64,000 nucleotides of DNA from JANNWF01 sp038205755 (GTDB taxonomy: Bacteria; Pseudomonadota; Gammaproteobacteria; Xanthomonadales; Xanthomonadaceae). The notes under the pieces were generated by a model. That model was not told the origin of the DNA and ran no database searches. It saw only the letters and a list, made by a program, of their open reading frames with translations. Shown here piece by piece: positions 8,770 through 16,152 of the stretch. The stretch covers positions 1-64,000 of the forward strand of contig JBBRBN010000005.1 of the NCBI GenBank assembly GCA_038205755.1, in the 5' to 3' direction. Made by a program: the position numbers and the translations under genes. Position 1 is the first letter of the stretch; every line of letters starts with the position of its first letter.

Positions 8770-9567
8770 ATGAGCGACCTGCCGTTACCTGCCGACGTCG
8801 TCGTCGATGTAGACGCGCTGGCGCGACCTGTGGTCGAGGCCTTGAAGCGTGGCCTGCGCCGCGAGGGCATCACCTACGCGGCGCTGGCGCGTCGAATTGG
8901 TCTTTCAGAAGCCAGCGTCAAGCGGCTGTTCTCGCAGCGGCGCTTTTCGCTCCACCAGACCCTGCAGATCTGCAGCGTACTCGGCACCGACATAGGTGAG
9001 CTCAGTCGCGGCACACGGGCGCGGGCCGAGGCTGCCCGCGAACTCAGCGTGGCGCAGGAGCGGGCGCTGGCTGACGAGCCACGACTGCTGCTGCTGTTTC
9101 ATCTGCTGATGGCCGGCTGGAGTCTGGCCGAGATGGAGACCACCTATGGCTATCAAGGCAGCGCCCGCACCGTGCTGCTGGCGCAGCTGGATCGACTCAA
9201 GCTGATCGAGCTGCTGCCGGGGGATCGCGTGCGTCTGCGGGTAGCGCGGGATTTCAGCTGGCGCAGCCAGGGTCCGCTGCGCCGCCGTTACGGCGCCCAG
9301 GTGCTGCAGGAGTTTCTGCTTGACCGTTTTGTCGGCGAGCGCACGCTGCTGCGCTTCGAAGTGCGCGAACTCAGCGAGTCGTCGATCCAGGTCATCCGCC
9401 GCAAACTTGATCGCCTCGCATTTGAAGTGGCCGAGCTGGCGGAACTTGACGCCAGCCTGCCCAGGGAGCGCAAGCGCAGCGTCGGCGTGGCGGTGGCCAT
9501 GCGCCCGTGGGTGTTCTCGCTCGCTGACGCGCTGAAGTCAACGGCCGGGGCGAAACCGTCGGCGTGA
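8770..9567 (+). CDS. XRE-family helix-turn-helix transcriptional regulator
   Basis: 265 residues. Residues about 25-75 form a Cro/C1-type helix-turn-helix: EGITYAALARRIGLSEASVKRLFSQRR, then SLHQTLQICSVLGTDIGELSR. The rest (about 190 residues) is helical with no known ligand-binding motif; LLLLFHLLMAGWSLAEMETTYGY could belong to a second winged-helix-like domain. It is divergent from the FAD-oxidase/methyltransferase pair with about 45 bp between start codons, which is too short for two independent promoters and favours control of that operon and of itself. The ligand is unknown. I see no clear operator palindrome in the short intergenic gap. Confidence 0.8.
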   Translation: MSDLPLPADVVVDVDALARPVVEALKRGLRREGITYAALARRIGLSEASVKRLFSQRRFSLHQTLQICSVLGTDIGELSRGTRARAEAARELSVAQERALADEPRLLLLFHLLMAGWSLAEMETTYGYQGSARTVLLAQLDRLKLIELLPGDRVRLRVARDFSWRSQGPLRRRYGAQVLQEFLLDRFVGERTLLRFEVRELSESSIQVIRRKLDRLAFEVAELAELDASLPRERKRSVGVAVAMRPWVFSLADALKSTAGAKPSA

Positions 9568-9674
9568 CCAGCAAGCGCACTGCATACGTGCCGCCGTGAC
9601 GCCAAGACGGCACGCTATCAGGACCGCGCCGGACCGCCTCCACTCAGACTGCCCGGAAATGCGCGCGAACCGGC

Positions 9675-10454
9675 CTACAACGCGTTGTGATCCGACGCGT
9701 CGTGGGCTGCGGCCGAGGGCTCGGTCGACACTCGCTGATAGCGTCCGTTCAGGATCGCACCAGCGCCTCCGACCGCGCACTCGGGTTGGTCGCTGACCCG
9801 GATATCGAGGTGCTCGGTCGTGAGCGTCAGGTTTGCGATGCAGACGATCCCGCTGTCGATGCCTTCATAGCGGCCGGTCGCGTTGGCGCCATCGACGACA
9901 ACCGCGACCTCGCTCAACTCGCCGAATGCGGCCAGCCCGTAAAAGTCGAGCGGTCCGCGCGAAATGCGCATCCAGAACGCGTCGAGGCTCAGGGTCTCGT
10001 CACCGGTGGGCCGCAGGGTGATGGTGTTCCAGGCGCCGTGCCCGGCGTACTGCCAGTAGTCGCCGATCAGACTGGTGGCGGCAGCAGGTGCGGCGCAGCG
10101 CTTTTGCAGCTGCCGCAGGTTGGCCTGGGTGGCGCGCGCCTGCGGGTCCGCCAGGCCCAGGTAAGCCGCCGCCTTGCGGCACTCACCGCCCTGCAGCTGC
10201 GCCAGCGCGGCGTTGTTGAGCGCCAGATCGCGTGCGCGCTGCGCCTTCTCATCACCGTCGCCGGCGTCGCGTTGATCGGTTTCGGCAAAGTCGATCTGGC
10301 GTGAGAACAGCGCGGATGCTTCGTTGCTGCGGCCCGCCTGGTAGGCCTCGCTGCCCTTGCGATTGCATTCCGCAGCGGTGCCGCAGGTCGCGGTTGCAGG
10401 GACGTCACTGCCAGCCATCAAAGACCACAGCAGGTAACCGGTTAGTTCCAGCAC
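9675..10454 (-). CDS. Hypothetical protein with TPR-like helices
   Basis: 259 residues from a GTG at 10454. The N-terminus (LLWSLMAGSDVPATA) is weakly hydrophobic and might be a signal peptide. Residues about 25-125 read as helical repeats of TPR type (NRKGSEAYQAGRSNEASALF, ALNNAALAQLQGGECRKAAAYL), and the remainder (SLIGDYWQYAGHGAWNTITL and beyond) looks like a beta domain with a few Cys. It lies 33 bp after the end of mlaA on the same strand and could be read through from the mla operon, though a functional link is not shown. No specific family recognised. Confidence 0.55.
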   Translation of the reverse strand: MLELTGYLLWSLMAGSDVPATATCGTAAECNRKGSEAYQAGRSNEASALFSRQIDFAETDQRDAGDGDEKAQRARDLALNNAALAQLQGGECRKAAAYLGLADPQARATQANLRQLQKRCAAPAAATSLIGDYWQYAGHGAWNTITLRPTGDETLSLDAFWMRISRGPLDFYGLAAFGELSEVAVVVDGANATGRYEGIDSGIVCIANLTLTTEHLDIRVSDQPECAVGGAGAILNGRYQRVSTEPSAAAHDASDHNAL

Positions 10455-10487
10455 GGCGAGTGCACCTCTCGAACGCTAATCAGTGGC

Positions 10488-11336
10488 TCAGCGACGCAGA
10501 CGAATGGCATCGACATCCGGCAGCTCGAACTCATAGTCCGGCAGCAGATAGTCGGGCAGCTCGTCCGAGCAGTCGATCAGCTGACAGCGGCGGAACTGCA
10601 GGTAGGCCTCGCGCATCAGCAGATACTCGTCGGCGCCACCGCGCAGGAATGCGTCGGCCGACAGCCCGCGAGCGCGAGCGCTCAGTCCATAGAGCAGGCT
10701 GTACTCGGCGCCGTACTGGTCGGCGAGCCATGACACCGGACTGACCCGCGTATTGACGCCCTTGCCGAGGCCGTCACGGACCGTGGCAGGGCCAAACAGA
10801 GGCAGCATGACGTAGCGCGAGCGCTTCCAGCCCCAGCGGTGCAGGGTCTGGCCAAAGTCCTGGTCGTAAACCGGAATGCCGGCATCGGTGGCGGGGTCAA
10901 AGATGCCGCCCAGCCCCAGCGTGGTATTCAGCGTAAAGCGGCCGAGCGAGCCGGCGGCCTTGCCTGGGCGACCCTGCAGCAGCAGGTTCAGACTGGTGAT
11001 CGGCAGCTGCAGATTGTCGAAGAAGTTCGACACGCCGCGCTGCACCAGGCGCGGGGCAACTCGCGAATAGACCACCGCTGCGGGCCGCAGGAAAATGCGG
11101 TCGAGGGTGGAGTTGAACTTGAAGATCGGCCGGTTGACGCGCTCCCACGGGTCGATGGCGCGCGGGTCGATGGCGCGGGGATCGAACGCCGGGTCGTCGA
11201 TGCGTGCGGGGTCAGCCGGCGACGCTGGCGGCGCGGCCGGCGCACCGTCGGTCGGGGCGATTTCGGGTGGCGACTGCGCCTGTGCAGGCAGGGACAGAAG
11301 GACCAGAAGTACAGCAGCAATTAGGGGTGGTCGCAT
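10488..11336 (-). CDS. mlaA: Outer-membrane phospholipid-removal protein MlaA (VacJ)
   Basis: 282 residues from the ATG at 11336, five bases after the mlaB stop. MlaA sits in the outer membrane with porins and removes surface-exposed phospholipid, passing it to MlaC. The hallmarks are DPWERVNRPIFKFNSTLDRIFLRP near the start of the domain, VSNFFDNLQLPITSLNLLLQG, GRFTLNTTLGLGGIFDPA and FGQTLHRWGW..YVMLPLFGP. It is last in an mlaF-E-D-C-B-A series. Oddity: MlaA is normally a lipoprotein, but here the signal peptide ends LSLPAQAQS with no lipobox cysteine, so cleavage by signal peptidase I is expected. The N-terminal linker is long and rich in Pro and Ala, and the C-terminus extends past the core domain. 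Confidence 0.92.
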   Translation of the reverse strand: MRPPLIAAVLLVLLSLPAQAQSPPEIAPTDGAPAAPPASPADPARIDDPAFDPRAIDPRAIDPWERVNRPIFKFNSTLDRIFLRPAAVVYSRVAPRLVQRGVSNFFDNLQLPITSLNLLLQGRPGKAAGSLGRFTLNTTLGLGGIFDPATDAGIPVYDQDFGQTLHRWGWKRSRYVMLPLFGPATVRDGLGKGVNTRVSPVSWLADQYGAEYSLLYGLSARARGLSADAFLRGGADEYLLMREAYLQFRRCQLIDCSDELPDYLLPDYEFELPDVDAIRLRR

Positions 11337-11340
11337 GCCG

Positions 11341-11613
11341 CTAGTCTCCGTCAGCGTCGACCCGGTGAGCAAGACCGATCTGCGCACGTCGCGGCGGCCC
11401 TCCCACCACTTCGGGCCGTTTCCCGGAGGCTGCCGCCAGTGACTGCAGGCAGCGAACCAGAGCGACGCCCGAGGAGTCGATTCCGGTGACAGCCGACAGG
11501 TCGATCCGCTCTACGCCGCTGCAGCGGCCCCGCAGGGTCGGCCACAGCGCGGCAATCCGACCCAGCTCAAGCGCCCCATCGAGACGCAGCGTGCGGACGT
11601 CACTCGCCGGCAC
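11341..11613 (-). CDS. mlaB: STAS-domain protein MlaB
   Basis: 90 residues from a GTG at 11613 that overlaps the 3' end of mlaC by 14 bp. The protein is one STAS domain: LRLDGALELGRIAALWPTL, then VERIDLSAVTGIDSSGVALVRCL, where the D-S-S-G segment is the conserved loop of the fold. MlaB binds the MlaF ATPase in the cytoplasm and regulates assembly and activity of the MlaFEDB transporter. Position between mlaC and mlaA matches the usual operon order, and the short length is normal for the family. Confidence 0.88.
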   Translation of the reverse strand: MPASDVRTLRLDGALELGRIAALWPTLRGRCSGVERIDLSAVTGIDSSGVALVRCLQSLAAASGKRPEVVGGPPRRAQIGLAHRVDADGD

Positions 11614-12202
11614 GCAGCGAGCCCTCCGCCAGCTGCCTGGTCACCGCATCCAGACTGTCGGTGCGCAGCAGAGCGTCGAACTGGCCGCGATAGGTCTGCA
11701 CATAGGAGACCCCCTCAACGATAACGTCGAAGACCTTCCAGCCGCCCTCGCCGTCGCGGAACAGATAGTCGATCGGCACGGCGGCACCGCCCGAACGCAC
11801 GATTTCCGAGTTGACCCGCATCAGCTTGCCGTCACGCAACGGCGTCTCGGCACGGATCTTGACGTCCAGCGTGCCCTCGACGTCGAGCAGTGCCTCGCCA
11901 TAGCGCTGCAGCAGGTTGGTGGTCAGGGCGTCGGCAAACGCGATGATCTGGGCGTCGGTTGCAGTGCGGGCGTGACGCGCCAGCACCAGCCGCGCTGAAT
12001 ACTCGCGATCAAAGACCGTGTCCAGCTCGCTGCGGACATAGGCATCGAGGCTGGCGCGGTCGGCGCGAAACGCGTCGCGCTTGGCCACCAGCGTGTCTAC
12101 CACCGCCTTTGAGCGGGTGAGGATGATCTCGGACGGGGTTTGGGCGTGCACCGGGGTCGCCAGCGCAGTCAACAGCAGGAGTCCGGTCATCAGGCGAATC
12201 AT
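11600..12202 (-). CDS. mlaC: Periplasmic phospholipid-binding protein MlaC
   Basis: 200 residues from the ATG at 12202; the frame is open further upstream into mlaD but the signal peptide (MIRLMTGLLLLTALATPVHA) fixes the start. MlaC shuttles phospholipid between MlaA in the outer membrane and MlaD in the inner membrane. Features are DTVFDREYSARLVLARHARTA (the F-D family signature with a substitution-rich start), DALTTNLLQRYGEAL, VNSEIVRSGGAAVPIDYLFRDG and WKVFDVIVEGVSYVQTYRGQF, the last being the most conserved block of the family. The gene begins four bases after the mlaD stop and overlaps mlaB. Confidence 0.92.
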   Translation of the reverse strand: MIRLMTGLLLLTALATPVHAQTPSEIILTRSKAVVDTLVAKRDAFRADRASLDAYVRSELDTVFDREYSARLVLARHARTATDAQIIAFADALTTNLLQRYGEALLDVEGTLDVKIRAETPLRDGKLMRVNSEIVRSGGAAVPIDYLFRDGEGGWKVFDVIVEGVSYVQTYRGQFDALLRTDSLDAVTRQLAEGSLRAGE

Positions 12203-12206
12203 CAGG

Positions 12207-12725
12207 TCACTCTCCAGGTGGGGTAGCGGGCGGCGCCAGGGGCGCTGCGGGGGTGGCGGGCGCGCTGCTGCCGCCCTCGGCACTGCCAAACATGTACTTT
12301 CCGATCAGTTGTTCGAGCACGACGGCGGACTGGGTGAGCATGATCTCGTCGCCGTCCGCCAACAGATCCAGATCGCCACCCGGCGTCAGCCCGACGTAGC
12401 GCTCGCCCAGCAGACCAGAGGTGAAAATGCCGGCCGAGGTGTCGGCAGGCAACTCGCCAGCGGCGGCGGTGAGTCGCAGGGTCGCGACGGCTTCAAAGCG
12501 CTCCGGATCAAGCCGCAGCTCCGACACTTCGCCAACCTTGACGCCGGCAATCTTGACTGGCGCGCGCGCCTTGAGCTCACCGGTGTTGGAAAACCGGGCG
12601 ATCACCTGATAGGTGCCGCCACTCAGGCGGTCGGCGGAGTTGGTCGACGCGAACGCCAGCACCATTGCGCAGGCAAAGCCCATCAGGATGAAGGCACCGA
12701 CGCTGAGTTCGAGTTTGAATTTCAT
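12207..12725 (-). CDS. mlaD: MCE-domain phospholipid carrier subunit MlaD
   Basis: 172 residues from the ATG at 12725 (MKFKLELSVG). An N-terminal membrane helix (GAFILMGFACAMVLAFAST) is followed by an MCE domain: YQVIARFSNTGELKARAPVKIAGVKVGEVSEL, then SGLLGERYVGLTPG. MlaD forms the hexameric ring on the periplasmic face of the MlaFEDB transporter. The C-terminal tail (after about residue 145) is Ala/Pro rich. The gene is separated from mlaE by about 385 bp of repeat-rich DNA, whereas in most genomes the two are adjacent, so mlaDCBA may have its own promoter here. Confidence 0.92.
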   Translation of the reverse strand: MKFKLELSVGAFILMGFACAMVLAFASTNSADRLSGGTYQVIARFSNTGELKARAPVKIAGVKVGEVSELRLDPERFEAVATLRLTAAAGELPADTSAGIFTSGLLGERYVGLTPGGDLDLLADGDEIMLTQSAVVLEQLIGKYMFGSAEGGSSAPATPAAPLAPPATPPGE

Positions 12726-12869
12726 TTTTGAAGGGCTCAGGGCGCAAAGGTCAGGAGTGTGGGGGCGGCTGCAGGGCTCATGAATCAAACGGTCCGGAGT
12801 CAGATAGCAGAAAGCAGGTGAGCGCGAGCGGAACGAAGCGCAACCCGCCATCGCGCCCGAGCCCCGAGC

Positions 12870-12950
12870 CCTGGCCTCTGAGCGCTGGTCCCTGAGCGCT
12901 GGTCCCTGGTCCCTGAGCGCTGATCCCTGAGCTCTGATCCCTGAGTCATG
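12870..12950. repeat. Imperfect short tandem repeats between mlaE and mlaD
   Basis: At least five imperfect direct copies of a unit like CTGGTCCCTGAGCG or CTGATCCCTGAGC run from about 12870 to 12950. The units are about 14-16 bp with variable endings. They encode no protein and sit in the gap between mlaE and mlaD. The spacing is too short and irregular for a CRISPR array. Confidence 0.65.
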
Positions 12951-12974
12951 ACCCGAATGGCACGTACTCAAGGC

Positions 12975-13063
12975 TCGTCATCCCGGCAAACGCCGGGATC
13001 CCGTGCGGTTGACGTGTTGCCGCCGGCCGGACGTGCTGGATTCCGGCCTTCGCCGGAATGACG
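12975..13063. repeat. Inverted pair of dispersed ATTCC..GGAAT-type repeats
   Basis: CGTCATCCCGGCAAACGCCGGGATCC at 12975-13000 is mirrored by GGATTCCGGCCTTCGCCGGAATGACG at 13038-13063. Each is a hairpin with a four-base loop, and together they form a larger palindrome around about 37 bp. This ATTCC-GGC-n4-GCC-GGAAT pattern is the widely scattered proteobacterial repeat reminiscent of dRS3/NEMIS ends in Neisseria. It may act as a processing or termination signal between mlaE and mlaD. Confidence 0.7.
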
Positions 13064-13110
13064 ATTGCCTGGCGCTTTCGCTGAAGTAAGTGCCAGTCAG
13101 CCCTGACCCA

Positions 13111-13851
13111 TCAATAAAGTGTCGCAGTCAGCAGAAAGTCCAGAAACAGCACCAGCAGCGAGCCATGCACGACGGCCTTGGTGGTCGCCACCGAGGTGCC
13201 TTCGATGGTGGGCTCGCTGTTGTAGCCGACGTGCACGGCGACCAGCGTGCAGGCGACGCCGAAAAAAGCCGCCTTGGTGAAGCACTGGCCGAAGTCCTCG
13301 ACGAAGTCGACCGAGCTGCGCAGCGAACCCCAGAAGAAACCGCTGTCGATACCCAGCACCCAGACCGCCTGCAGATAGCCACCAAGAATCGCAAAGGCGC
13401 AGAACACCGCAGTGAGCAGCGGCACGCTGATCACGCCGGCGATGAAGCGGGGCGCAACCACCTTGCCAACCGGATCGATCGCCATCATCGACAGCGCCAT
13501 GATCTGGTCGGTAGCCCGCATCAAGCCAAGCTCAGCGGCCATCGATGAACCGGCCCGGCCGCAGAACAGAATGGCGGTCAGCACTGGCCCGAGCTCGCGA
13601 TACAGCGGAATGCCAATGGCGGTGCCGAGCGCACTGCCGGCACCGATCGTCTCCAGCGCGCGATAGCCCTGCAGGGAGATCACCAGACCAACGAACAGCC
13701 CGCCGACCGCCACGATCGGCAGCGAGCGCGCACCCACCGAGTAAATCTGTTGGCTGATGTCCGACAGCTGCCCCCGGCTGAACCGCAGAGACAGCAGGAT
13801 GCGCAGCAGGAACAGTCCGATCTGGCCGACCGAACGAATGACTTCAAGCAT
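13111..13851 (-). CDS. mlaE: Phospholipid transport permease MlaE
   Basis: 246 residues from the ATG at 13851, overlapping the 3' end of mlaF by 8 bp. It is the inner-membrane permease of the MlaFEDB complex. Family features: SLPIVAVGGLFVGLVISLQGYRAL, the conserved ELGPVLTAILFCGRAGSSMAAELG block (the E-L-G-P-V-L-T signature) and MMAIDPVGKVVAPRF. Five or six membrane segments are apparent and the length is typical. The gene is followed by a repeat-filled gap before mlaD. The ending (VHGSLLVLFLDFLLTATLY) is the usual last helix. Confidence 0.93.
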   Translation of the reverse strand: MLEVIRSVGQIGLFLLRILLSLRFSRGQLSDISQQIYSVGARSLPIVAVGGLFVGLVISLQGYRALETIGAGSALGTAIGIPLYRELGPVLTAILFCGRAGSSMAAELGLMRATDQIMALSMMAIDPVGKVVAPRFIAGVISVPLLTAVFCAFAILGGYLQAVWVLGIDSGFFWGSLRSSVDFVEDFGQCFTKAAFFGVACTLVAVHVGYNSEPTIEGTSVATTKAVVHGSLLVLFLDFLLTATLY

Positions 13852-14638
13852 GGGCGCCACCCTTGGCCTGCTGCCGGTAGTCGAAGCCGATCGGACCGTC
13901 CGGCAGACCATCGAGGAATTGGCGCAGCAGCGGATCCTGGCTTTCGGTCAGGGCCTGTGGCGTACCGTCGAAGACGACGCCCTGGTTGGCGATCACGATC
14001 GCGTGATCCGAGCTGCGCAGCGTTTCCGCCACGTGATGGGTGACCACCAGGCTGGTCAGTCCGAGCGTGTCATTGAGGCGCCGGATCAGGTCAAGAATCA
14101 CTCCGCAGGCGATCGGATCGAGTCCGCTCAGCGGTTCGTCATAGAGCATAAGCGGAGGATCAAGCACCAGGGCACGGGCCAGCGCGACACGCCGGGCCAT
14201 ACCGCCGGACAGCGCCTGCGGCAGAAGGTCACCGGCCTCGCCCAGACCCACGGCGTTGAGCTTCATCCAGACCAGCTCACGCAGCACCGGTTCCGGCAGG
14301 TCGGTGTGGGCGCGCAGCGGCAGGGCGACGTTCTCGAACACGCTGAGGTCGCTCAGCAGGCCATTGCCTTGCAGCAGAACACCCATTTTCCGGCGCAGGG
14401 CGAACAGCTCGCGCACGCCCGGTCGAGGCATTGACTCACCAAGGACGTTGAGCGAGCCGGAGGCAGGCGCCAGCTCACCGGTGATCGCGTAGAACAGCGT
14501 CGACTTGCCGGCGCCACTCGGCCCCAGCACGGCGGTCACCGCGCCACGCGGCAGGTCAACGGACACGTTGCTCAAGATGGTGCGCTCGCCGCGCTTGAGC
14601 GAGACGCGCTCAAAGCGCACGGCGGGAGATTCAGTCAT
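13844..14638 (-). CDS. mlaF: Phospholipid ABC transporter ATPase MlaF
   Basis: 264 residues. Walker A is GPSGAGKST (about residues 39-47), the Q-loop region is GVLLQGNGLLSDLSVFENVALPLR, the signature is LSGGMARRVALARAL and Walker B is LMLYDEPLSGLDP, followed by the switch His in VVTHHV. The LQGNGLLSDL and DEPLSGLDPI segments are characteristic of MlaF/Ttg2A ATPases rather than export ATPases. It is the first gene of the mlaFEDCBA operon; the 260 bp upstream hold a family A repeat (14741-14902) and presumably the operon promoter. Confidence 0.93.
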   Translation of the reverse strand: MTESPAVRFERVSLKRGERTILSNVSVDLPRGAVTAVLGPSGAGKSTLFYAITGELAPASGSLNVLGESMPRPGVRELFALRRKMGVLLQGNGLLSDLSVFENVALPLRAHTDLPEPVLRELVWMKLNAVGLGEAGDLLPQALSGGMARRVALARALVLDPPLMLYDEPLSGLDPIACGVILDLIRRLNDTLGLTSLVVTHHVAETLRSSDHAIVIANQGVVFDGTPQALTESQDPLLRQFLDGLPDGPIGFDYRQQAKGGAHA

Positions 14639-14740
14639 TGCGGATCAGGGAACACGAAGATGAAGAGGGTTGCAGCGCACGCACCGTGCGTGACGGCGGG
14701 TGAAGCTTGCCTGAAAGCGTGACGCAAGCACCACGTCATC

Positions 14741-14902
14741 CGCATGGTTCGTGAACGGCACGTGCCTTCGCTGGTCTCCTGTCCGACCACGGAACTCTCC
14801 TCAGCAGGCCATCCGGCCGGATACCGCGCGCCGTCCACGGTCCCTTACGCAGCGCAATGACCTGCGCCCGCATCGGGCGCATTTGCGAGGCATTCGGGCT
14901 AG
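14741..14902. repeat. Family A palindromic repeat, long diverged copy, supplies a stop codon
   Basis: Starting CGCATGGTTCGTGAACGGCACG and ending GCATTCGGGCTAG, this roughly 160-bp stretch aligns along most of its length with the copy at 37254-37417: shared pieces include CCTTCGCTGGTCTC / CCTCGCTTGTCTC, CTGTCCG, TCCTCAG, GGCC and TACCG / TACGCCG. The CTA at 14899-14901 is the TAG stop of the ABC permease gene on the minus strand. It fills most of the gap between that gene and mlaF. No protein is encoded. Confidence 0.65.
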
Positions 14903-16152
14903 TCGCTTCTGAGAGCAGCGATCGGATCGAGAGCCGCTGCCTGGCGCGCCGGATAGACGCCGAACGCCAGTCCCACCGCCGCACACAGCACGGTGGCGAG
15001 GAGGATCGGCAGCGGCGCCCAAGCCACCTGCCAACCGGCCAAAGCGGCAATCAGGTAGGCCAGCAGTGCGCCAAACAGCAATCCCGCCAGGGCGCCGATC
15101 ACGCAGATCAGGCTGGCTTCGCGCAGAAACCGGGCAACGATGTCGCTCCGCCGCGCGCCCAGCGCACGCAGCAGGCCGATCTCGCGCTTCCGCTCCAGCA
15201 CGTTGGCCAACATGATGTTCATGATGCCGATGCCGCCAACCAGCAGGCTGACGGCAGCAATCGCGGCCATCACCACCCGGAAGATGCGCTGGGTCTGCTG
15301 GTGCTGCTGGAACAGCTGCGCCGGCACCAGCAGGGCGTAGTCATCGACACCGGCATGGCGCTGCTCCATCACCGCCGCCGCCACGCGTGCGCCGGGCGCG
15401 ACCCGCTCGGGCGCGTCGACCCGGATCAGGAAGCGGTCGATCTCGTCCTCCAGCGGCTGGAAGCGCAGCCGCGCTCGCGCGCTGGCCAGCGGCACGTAGA
15501 TGCGGTTGGTCTCAAGCCCGAGGGCGACGCCTTCGAACTCCTCGCGACTCAGATCGCGATCAGCCAGCACGCCAACCACAGTCAGCCACACGTGGTTGAG
15601 CTTGAGCGCCTGACCCACGGCATCGCCGTCGGGGAACAGCGAACTGGCGGCCTGATGGCCGAGCACGGCAACCGGCGCCAGCGCGGCCTCGTCGGCTGCC
15701 GCCAGTCCGCGGCCGCGGGCAATCTTGAGCGCCGACAGCTCGAAGAACTCCGGCGTGACGCCGGACGCCTGCACATCGCTGCGACTGCTGGTGCCAATCA
15801 CCACCTGCACCCGCAGCTCCTTTTCGGCGGCCAGCGCCGTCGCGCCGGGCACCACATCGGCAACGGCGCGCGCATCGGCCAGCGCGAGGCCGAGGCTGCG
15901 GGTGCGGCGTTCGCGCAGCGCGTCGCTATCGGCCGGGAGGCCGCGAACAATCAGGTTGGTCAGGCCAAGCCCTTCAACCAGCCGCAGCGCTTCGCGTCGG
16001 CTGCCCTCGCCGACCGCCTGCATGGCGACAATCGAGCCGACGCCAAACACCAGCCCCAACAGGGTGAGGCCGGTACGCAGCTTGCGCCGCGCCAGCTCCT
16101 CCAGCGCCTCGCGCCAGACTGCCGGCAACCGATGGCGGCGCGGCGCGCTCAT
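14899..16152 (-). CDS. MacB-like ABC transporter permease (FtsX family)
   Basis: 417 residues from the ATG at 16152, overlapping the stop of the third adaptor gene as ATGA. Layout is that of MacB/FtsX-type permeases: a first membrane helix (LRTGLTLLGLVFGVGSIVAMQAV), a periplasmic MacB_PCD domain (about residues 50-270) and three C-terminal helices, with the conserved GGIGIMNIMLANVLERKREIGLLRALGA coupling segment and FGVYPARQAAALDPIAALR at the end. It would be the dimeric permease for the ATPase at 19358-20059. Such systems extrude peptides, macrolides or lipoproteins through mechanotransmission, together with a periplasmic adaptor and TolC. The last codon before the stop (Asp) meets a repeat element whose TAG ends the gene. 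Confidence 0.9.
   Translation of the reverse strand: MSAPRRHRLPAVWREALEELARRKLRTGLTLLGLVFGVGSIVAMQAVGEGSRREALRLVEGLGLTNLIVRGLPADSDALRERRTRSLGLALADARAVADVVPGATALAAEKELRVQVVIGTSSRSDVQASGVTPEFFELSALKIARGRGLAAADEAALAPVAVLGHQAASSLFPDGDAVGQALKLNHVWLTVVGVLADRDLSREEFEGVALGLETNRIYVPLASARARLRFQPLEDEIDRFLIRVDAPERVAPGARVAAAVMEQRHAGVDDYALLVPAQLFQQHQQTQRIFRVVMAAIAAVSLLVGGIGIMNIMLANVLERKREIGLLRALGARRSDIVARFLREASLICVIGALAGLLFGALLAYLIAALAGWQVAWAPLPILLATVLCAAVGLAFGVYPARQAAALDPIAALRSD

Noticed and set aside
10488..11387. Alternative upstream start of mlaA giving a lipobox
   Set aside because: The frame is open 17 codons upstream, but that extension adds no cysteine and overlaps mlaB, so it does not restore a lipoprotein signal.
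12870..12950. Possible CRISPR array
   Set aside because: Units are about 14-16 bp, imperfect and contiguous with no spacers, and no cas genes are near. It is a simple tandem repeat.
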